Below are positions 9,994-14,379 of a stretch of DNA of 14,379 nt, piece by piece. The notes below the pieces were generated by a model. That model ran no database searches. It was not told where the DNA came from and was given only the letters and a program-made list of their open reading frames with translations. Source of the DNA: Ophioceras dolichostomum. Its lineage: Eukaryota; Ascomycota; Sordariomycetes; Magnaporthales; Ophioceraceae. Made by a program: the position numbers and the translations under genes. Position 1 is the first letter of the stretch. Each line of letters begins with the position of its first letter. The stretch covers positions 1 to 14,379 of the forward strand of contig PYST01000588.1 in assembly GCA_003049485.1 (NCBI GenBank), read 5' to 3'.

Positions 9994-10063
9994 GTACTTT
10001 CGTAGTGGTCTATGTGATGATCAGCGATTCGTGGCGGTATGTACGCAGTACTCTCGTAGTACT
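9994..10063 (-). promoter_or_regulatory. Repeated GTACTYTCGTAGT motif in the presumed 5' leader or core promoter
   Basis: GTACTTTCGTAGT (9994-10006) and GTACTCTCGTAGT (10048-10060) match at 12 of 13 positions, 54 bp apart. The second copy sits in an AGTACT-N5-AGTACT arrangement (10047-10052 and 10058-10063), where each half is itself palindromic. They lie 38-107 bp upstream of the start codon on the minus strand. A binding site or a 5' UTR repeat are both possible; no known factor is recognised. Confidence 0.3.
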
Positions 10064-11458
10064 TTGCACCGCGCTTGGGACAAGGTAAGAAGAGAGTGGA
10101 AAACAAACGGCGAGAATTGCTTGTCAAAAGCCTAAGAAAGGAAACGAATGCAGAGGCATAAAAAATGAGTGTTGAGAAGAGAACGTGGGTTGGTGAAAGG
10201 AATGGAACTAGTTGGCACGTTGCCACCGTCGTCTCTCCGGGTCAGAGTCGAGAAAGTCGTACAACCTAGAGAGAAAGAAGTAAAGGAAGGAGGCTGCGAA
10301 AAGAACGATGAACTCTGCGACGAGACTTATAATAAGCTGCCGCGCCAGGCCTGTTCCGCTCATGGTTGTCGTTCGTACTCCGTACACGGATACGCAAGCT
10401 AAGGATCTGCTCGTTACCGTGTTGATGGTCTCGTTGAGATGCAAGACCCCTGCTTGGCCTGTTTCACCAGTCGCACAACCAATTTCGCCTTCGCTCCACC
10501 ACTTGGTGGGCGGCTTTTCTTGCCCGGATTCTGCCGGGCGGTATACTCCATAATTCACCTTGCCAGGCAAGCAAACGAGTTCACCGGATGTCCACCAAGG
10601 AATCATGGAGAGAGTGAGTGGACATTTTACACCAAACATCACGCAAGTCCTGCGACTCCACCATTCAACGAACCATTCCACCAATGGTCCCAGCCCTTGC
10701 CCCGTCAGTGTTTCGAAGCCCTGCCATCAGCGGGCCTCCGCCCCGCAACTTTGGGAAATCCGGGGAAAATAGGACGATCACCCGTGCTGTCACCTTGCAC
10801 CCCCTTGCATAAGTCCATCCCTTGTGGACCAAGTTCGAGCGCCTCACCCAATGGCGGCTCTCTCGGCCCGCATCCTTCGGTTGGTCTTCCCTGGACTTGG
10901 GAATTTTGAGCTCATCATGTTGCATCGAAATTGAAAAAGCGCCCAGGTCAAATCCCTTCCAATCTCAATCGTGGTTCCAGAACAAACTTTCTATTCGAGC
11001 CTCCCTCCCCTGTGTGTGCCACATCTCTTCCGGTCACTTGATTGATGAGGTGGGTTGGGCGGTTTGTCACGCATTGGTATCAAGGACGGAGCATCAAGTG
11101 GCGTTAATTGATCACCCGGTAGGTGTGATGATTGCAGCTTCCAAGCAACGACCGGCCAGGGACGGAGGAAAAGCAATGCCGCAAATTTGGGGGATTTCTT
11201 TCCTTATCCGCAGGCACCGAGACGAAAAGGATGCGGAACAATAGAACAAGAAGAAGAAAGAGACGCAAGCATGGCAAAGGCGAGCGGGAGAGCCCAGACC
11301 CAAGACGCAGGGGAGGTGAGAAGCAGGGAGACAAGAAACAAAAAAAGTAGCGAAATTGAACTAGGGATAAAAGAGTGAAGGAACGTGACCAAGTCCAACA
11401 GCAGAGTCCATGCGACGAGAGTCGTCAACTGGCCCCCGACTCCCAAGGCCCCCACGCG

Positions 11459-11488
11459 CCCCCCCCCCCTCAAAAAAAAATAAAAAAA
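11459..11488. repeat. Poly-C followed by poly-A tracts
   Basis: Eleven C (11459-11469) are followed by TC, nine A (11472-11480), T and seven A (11482-11488). On the minus strand this is T-runs followed by a G-run. It marks the switch from purine-rich plus strand (about 11221-11390) to pyrimidine-rich plus strand (about 11540-11780). Confidence 0.7.
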
Positions 11489-11554
11489 TAAAGACGAGGT
11501 CTTGATCAGGTTAAACAGTCTTCAAGTGAACATTGTCACGATTTTCCACCCGAC

Positions 11555-12007
11555 TTGTTCCTCACCTCGTCCTCGTCCTCGTCCACTTCCTCCACTCCAT
11601 CCATGTCCTCCCCTCCGGCCTCCGCCTCCTTCCCCCCTCACAGCCAATACACCGCCCATCCACCACCATCCGCCTTAAACCCCTCCTTCTCCAACCATCC
11701 CAACCGCTGCCCGACAGAAGACAGCTCCGTCAGCCGCCCCATCATCTCAGCCGTCTTCTTCTTCCCGCCCGCGCCACTTCCACCAGGCTGTAGCAGCCGG
11801 TGCCGGCCGGGCGGCCACGGGCACGGATGTGCGGCCTCCTGCTCCCCGCGACGGGCTCCGCACAGAGGTCTGTGGCCGGTTGGACGCTGTAGATGGCCGT
11901 GCGCCGCAGTGCGTGGAAGGAGGCCAATGCGACCGCGACGGAGTTGTAGTGGATGCGGATGTCCTACTTTGCTGGTGGTGGTGGTGGTGGTGGTGGTGCC
12001 GTTCTGA
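11555..12007 (+). CDS. Competing plus-strand reading: Ser/Pro-rich small ORF, doubtful
   Basis: The frame opens in a CT-rich tract; its first true ATG is at 11603, with T at -3, a poor context. The first 55 codons after it are dominated by Ser, Pro and Ala with C in the third position, which is typical of fungal coding but also expected from a pyrimidine-rich tract. The second half is GC-driven and ends in a polyvaline run made by the (TGG)8 repeat, so the frame as a whole is unlikely to be a gene. It is listed because it and the minus-strand block at 11638-11963 share wobble positions and cannot both be real over 11638-11775. Confidence 0.15.
   Translation: MFLTSSSSSSTSSTPSMSSPPASASFPPHSQYTAHPPPSALNPSFSNHPNRCPTEDSSVSRPIISAVFFFPPAPLPPGCSSRCRPGGHGHGCAASCSPRRAPHRGLWPVGRCRWPCAAVRGRRPMRPRRSCSGCGCPTLLVVVVVVVVPF
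11638..11963 (-). pseudogene. Possible unidentified coding block in two frames, exon(s) or frameshifted relic
   Basis: The first part runs on the minus strand from 11963, just after an AG that could be a splice acceptor (AAAGTAG), through DIRIHYNSVAVALASFHALR and RRTAIYSVQPATDL, with mostly C-ending codons. The frame then degenerates into Arg-rich sequence and stops at 11742. From about 11775 another minus frame carries a helical-looking end (MMGRLTELSSVGQRLGWL) to a TGA at 11640-11638; after that stop the same frame stays open and very acidic. A frameshift or a short intron would join the two parts. Against this, the opposite strand over 11603-11800 encodes a Ser/Pro-rich frame with strong C-ending codons, so part of the signal may be a shadow. 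No family is recognised. Confidence 0.25.
11973..11998. repeat. (TGG)8 trinucleotide repeat
   Basis: Eight TGG units plus TG. On the minus strand they would read as polyhistidine in an ORF that otherwise looks non-coding. They lie just upstream (minus strand) of the possible exon starting at 11963, so if that gene is real the repeat would be intronic. Confidence 0.8.
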
Positions 12008-12013
12008 GAGATG

Positions 12014-12034
12014 GGTACCTAGGTAGGTACCTAG
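12014..12034. repeat. TACCTAGGTA-type short repeat
   Basis: GGTACCTAGGTAGGTACCTAG is built from overlapping CCTAGGTA units, partly self-complementary. A second cluster of the same motif occurs at 13530-13552. From general experience such motifs recur in intergenic DNA of Sordariomycetes. The element lies 150-170 bp upstream of the small gene at 12186. Confidence 0.6.
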
Positions 12035-12089
12035 TTGCAACAATTGCTAGAACCCAGCCTCGAGGGCCTTGTTATACTGAGCTGGCTAT

Positions 12090-12185
12090 CCCCAATTATC
12101 AACAGATTTCACATCCACCCACCGTCTACCGCTCGTCCGCCTACACCTCCTCTCTTTAAAAGCTCAAGGCGCCGAGCGCCCCAAG
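12090..12185 (+). promoter_or_regulatory. Promoter/leader-like sequence upstream of the small gene at 12186
   Basis: A pyrimidine-rich tract (about 12112-12155) is followed by CTCTTTAAAAGCTC around 12151-12164, a TATA-like core about 25-30 bp before the ATG, and the ATG has A at -3 (CCAAG-ATG). CT-rich tracts close to start sites are common in filamentous fungal promoters. The TATA-to-ATG spacing would leave almost no 5' UTR, so the TTTAAA may instead be part of a leader. Confidence 0.3.
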
Positions 12186-12427
12186 ATGTCTTCCTTCTCC
12201 GTCGAGAGGATCCAGGACGGCGTGTTCCTCGTTGATCAGCTCTACATCGACGCCGCGACCGAATCCTTTCAGTTGAATGGCGCTGGCAGCGAGACAACCT
12301 TCACGGTAGGCGGCACACCCGTTATCTTTGTGGCCCTGCTGGCCAGGTGCAGGGGGCAGGGGCAAAGGAAAACACGTCCCCCGGCTCGTACCGAGCCTTG
12401 GTGGCGAAGGTGAGGGAGGAGCTATAG
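12186..12427 (+). CDS. Small unidentified protein, interrupted by a short intron or a frameshift
   Basis: The unspliced frame from ATG 12186 gives 75 residues ending at 12413. The first 53 look truly coding: mostly C-ending codons and a sensible mix of hydrophobic and acidic residues (VERIQDGVFLVDQLYIDAA). From about 12345 that frame turns Arg/Gly-rich, while another plus frame continues plausibly (KENTSPGSYRALVAKVREEL) to a TAG at 12425-12427. Two models join them: an intron with GTAGGC donor at 12306 and acceptor after 12346 or 12352 (41 or 47 nt, in phase, but very short and without a branch point), or a one-base frameshift near 12345, which would make it a pseudogene or a sequencing error. 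No family is recognised. Its end overlaps the stop codon of the minus-strand candidate at 12422-12895. Confidence 0.4.
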
Positions 12428-12895
12428 GCGCGTAATCAGGTCGCCTAGCTGCGCGCCGCTAGCGGTGGCGATGTCGACGTTGCAGACGAGGCAGCGCGTT
12501 GAGAGGGAGGTGGCGTCGTTGTCGCCTGCGGCGGCAGTGGTGCTGGTAGGGGTGTTGGCGGTGGGGACGACGGGGAGTTAGGAAGTCGGGTACCGCGTCT
12601 CGTCGTCCCTTGGTGATCTCGCGGTGGCAGGTTGTGGCGAGGAAGCAGAGGTGGGGAGGGAGGGGGCACGATCTTGAAGCGCATACCCTGTCCTGTGGCT
12701 TCCGTTGTCGGAAATGTGGTCGTTCGGCAGGATTCTGGGAGAGAGAACGGGTCGTTAGTTAGCCTTCGAGATCTTGAGTCCATGCAGAGGGCAGCGTCAG
12801 CAGGCACTTCACTTCCTCAAAGATATGCAGATCGATGGAGGCGGCCCCAGGTCGACCCTGTTGTCGGTGCCGGGCACAGTCTTGGAGATATCCAT
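12422..12895 (-). CDS. Possible three-exon small protein with a CxxC motif, unidentified
   Basis: A model that keeps phase throughout: exon 1 12895-12813 from an ATG; intron 1 12812-12735, with a weak GTGAAG donor but a strong CTAACTAAC branch region (12762-12754) and a TCTCTCCCAG acceptor; exon 2 12734-12687; intron 2 12686-12543, with GTATGC donor, CTAAC at 12581-12577 and ACCAG acceptor; exon 3 12542-12422 ending in TAG. The product would be 83 residues, with RCLVC (C61 and C64) and C-ending codons through exon 3. If intron 2 is retained, exon 2 runs to a TAA inside the second CTAAC and gives 79 residues. Doubts: other minus frames across 12600-12840 also look protein-like, and a plus frame shares wobble positions, so this may be a relic or partly chance. 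No family is recognised. Confidence 0.28.
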
Positions 12896-13529
12896 AGTGA
12901 TGGTGGTTATGAGGACTGCGCGACTAAGACTCGCTGGTAGGTTAAGTGTACCGAGCGACTAAACAGCTGGACAAAACGAGTAATCTGTTGAACCACTGGG
13001 TGCACCTCTCTGCACTCATGAGGAACTAGTTGCCTCAGTCATCAAGGCATCCACCTCAACAGACCTCAGATCACGTGGACCCTCAGGAGTCGACTACAAA
13101 AGCACTCCCTCCGGCCCACGCGTAGACTAGCTTTTTCTCTTCCTCGTACATCATTCAGATCAATAGAATCGGTTTACCACACGCGTGTCTTTTCCAATTG
13201 GAGCCCTGGCCTTCCAACATAATCTTTTTATCGAGAAATAACTGATGGCAGCACCATTTGGCGAAAAAATATGACTACCCGAATGGTAGGTGAGCACAAA
13301 CAACGGGCGCCTTGGCGAACTTCAATCTGATGTTGGCGATGAGGCATGCTGGCGGTTGGAAGAAGGAAGGCGTTGGCTACCGGCACGGTGAGAAGAGGAG
13401 CTGAATTGATACGCTTGCGAGAGCAGGGCTTTGTACGGAGTTCTGAATAGAGAAGTACAGTTGGGCTATTGGCGCTATGATGAATCACTGAGTGAGTTGT
13501 CAAATGACCACGGAGTAGCGTCTTCACAA

Positions 13530-13552
13530 TACCTAGGTACCTTAGGTAGGTA
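13530..13552. repeat. Second TACCTAGGTA-type repeat cluster
   Basis: The cluster starts with TACCTAGGTACC and continues into TTAGGTAGGTA, sharing the core TACCTAGGTA with 12014-12034. It is intergenic. Confidence 0.6.
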
Positions 13553-13715
13553 ACTTACCAAACTTGCTCACGTCAGCTTCATCACATTCCGAGGCCTCGC
13601 GCAACCAGATTTCTGTCCTACATGGTTCGAACTTCAATCACAAGGAGCCCAATAGCTTCTGGTTGCGCATCTAGGATCCTACTATTGTCAACCAATGGAT
13701 GGTACATTGAGACGT

Positions 13716-13759
13716 CTCCAGCGACTCGCCGCTGGTCTGGTCCCCTCCAGCGACTCGCC
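13716..13759. repeat. 15-bp direct duplication, period 29
   Basis: CTCCAGCGACTCGCC occurs at 13716-13730 and again at 13745-13759, with 14 unrelated bases between. Two identical 15-mers this close are unlikely by chance and suggest a local duplication. No function is apparent. Confidence 0.7.
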
Positions 13760-14290
13760 ACATCGAACCGAAGCTCATCGGGAGCATGAGCTAGGCATAC
13801 TGGCAGCTTGTTCCTAAAGCAAGTACACACCCCTATCCTGCGAGACTTCAAACTTCGCCACGAACCAGATACCACCTTGATACCTGTACTTAAACGCCTT
13901 GTGTCGGGAAGGCTCCAGAGCATCTGCTGTGAATTAAAACCGTAGTTTAGACTCATTAAGGTCGATTAGGGCGACGAAATAAACCCTTATAGTATCCCGC
14001 TGACTCCAGCAGAGAAGTACTAGTGTTATACCGCCATACGCCGACCATGGAATACCTTGGAAAGATATCGACGATCATCGGACTGTGGAGTTGGGCATTA
14101 AACGTCGTGGTTTCACGTGTTCGTAGCAGACCCTGAATTTACCATCCCGAGAGGTAAGGTGTGATGTCGCTGCCACAGCTTTGCAGAAGATGCCACGAGA
14201 TGGAGTCCTTATCCGTACCAGTGGCGAAGAAACCTCAAGGTTGCACATCGTTTGTACGAGCACTACTAGTATCGTTTGCTTGTCGCGGGG

Positions 14291-14379
14291 AGTAGTAGTA
14301 GTAGTAGTAGGATTTAACGCCGGGCTCGGCCCGGCTTCGACAGCCGGCCGTTAGCAACCTCCCGGGGGGTATCTCGGCG
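14291..14379 (-). mobile_element. 3' end of a second LINE-like element, running off the right edge
   Basis: Read on the minus strand, the sequence ends in a perfect GC-rich stem-loop (GCCGGGC-CGA-GCCCGGC, 14335-14319), then GTTAAATC, then about 6.7 TAC units (14310-14291). The order stem-loop, CGTTAAA, triplet tail is the same as at the 3' end of the LINE at 722-1866. Only about 70 nt of the presumed 3' UTR are inside the window, so no protein evidence exists and the target-site duplication cannot be checked. An alternative is a plain TAG microsatellite next to a chance hairpin. Confidence 0.5.
14319..14335 (-). repeat. Perfect GC-rich stem-loop near the second LINE-like 3' end
   Basis: GCCGGGC and GCCCGGC are perfectly complementary (7 bp) around a 3-nt loop, 8 nt from the triplet tail. 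It is a candidate recognition hairpin for the element's reverse transcriptase, by analogy with other LINEs. Confidence 0.55.

Larger units (their letters stand above)
9957..11637 (-). promoter_or_regulatory. Upstream region of the secreted-protein gene; no gene supported inside
   Basis: About 1.7 kb separates the start codon at 9956 from the next coding candidate. Open frames inside it (minus 10208-10684, plus 10439-10909, plus 10822-11244) have no codon bias or recognisable domain. It contains the repeated GTACTYTCGTAGT motif close to the gene, a purine-rich block around 11221-11390 (pyrimidine-rich on the gene's strand) and a poly-C/poly-A stretch at 11459-11488. Promoter function is inferred from position. 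I could not place a TATA box or transcription start with confidence. Confidence 0.4.
12896..14290. other. No supported gene
   Basis: The longest frame is a minus-strand ORF of 112 codons at 13618-13956, without codon bias or recognisable domain. The stretch holds a TACCTAGGTA-type repeat (13530-13552) and a 15-bp tandem-like duplication (13716-13759). Confidence 0.45.

Noticed and set aside
10208..10684. 158-codon minus-strand ORF with a hydrophobic segment near its C-terminus
   Set aside because: It lies in the upstream region of the secreted-protein gene and lacks codon preference and any recognisable family; the hydrophobic stretch alone does not support a membrane protein.
10822..11244. 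140-codon plus-strand ORF
   Set aside because: It starts at a TTG, has no codon bias, and no domain is visible.
13624..13635. GGTTCGAAC-like tRNA B-box sequence (another GGTTCGA at 4936)
   Set aside because: No A-box, acceptor stem or cloverleaf can be built around either; searching both strands for B-box patterns gave no tRNA.
13618..13956. 112-codon minus-strand ORF starting with a true ATG
   Set aside because: Codon choice is unbiased, no motif is recognisable, and a 15-bp local duplication falls inside it in two different frames; length alone is not enough.
1..14379. CRISPR array, operon-like gene cluster or toxin/defence system
   Set aside because: No regularly spaced repeats with spacers, no closely packed co-directional genes and no recognisable defence or toxin domains; the sequence is of fungal nuclear type.

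Overview
The window looks like nuclear DNA of a filamentous ascomycete (Pezizomycotina; a Sordariomycete is my best guess, an inference). The pointers are the C-terminal end of a fungal Tad1/I-type LINE protein, an intronless GC-rich gene for a secreted protein with a Ser/Thr/Ala-rich stalk, CTAAC-type branch-point signals, CT-rich promoter-like tracts and TACCTAGGTA-type short repeats. Nothing looks prokaryotic, and I see no rRNA, tRNA, CRISPR or plasmid feature.

Layout. 1-710: no gene; a short direct repeat and two small hairpins. 722-1866: a 5'-truncated LINE insertion, plus strand, complete at its 3' end. It has the last part of RNase H, a CxCx7Hx3C zinc knuckle, a 3' UTR with a stem-loop, and a (CAA)9 tail, and it is bracketed by an 11-bp target-site duplication (711-721 and 1867-1877). 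1878-8165: about 6.3 kb with no convincing gene, only a possible coding relic at 5486-5701 and a tetranucleotide tract at 4710-4760. 8166-9956 (minus): the one clear host gene, a 596-residue secreted protein with a probable beta-propeller-like body. 9957-11637: its upstream region, with short repeats, a purine-rich tract and a poly-C/poly-A stretch.

11638-12895 is a compact, hard-to-parse block of small coding candidates on both strands. They are a minus-strand block at 11638-11963, a small plus-strand gene starting at 12186 behind a CT-rich, TTTAAA-containing leader, and a possible three-exon minus-strand gene at 12422-12895 that converges on it. These rest on codon bias and splice-site reading by eye and are tentative. 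12896-14290: no gene that I can defend. 14291-14379: the 3' end of a second LINE-like element on the minus strand, with a stem-loop and a (TAC)n tail of the same design as the first.

The window therefore reads as a gene-poor, retroelement-visited stretch around one secreted-protein gene. No multi-gene system or operon-like unit is evident, and I do not see a convincing new biological system. The most informative signals are the two LINE 3' ends, which share a stem-loop / CGTTAAA / triplet-tail architecture, and the unresolved small genes around 12.2-12.9 kb.
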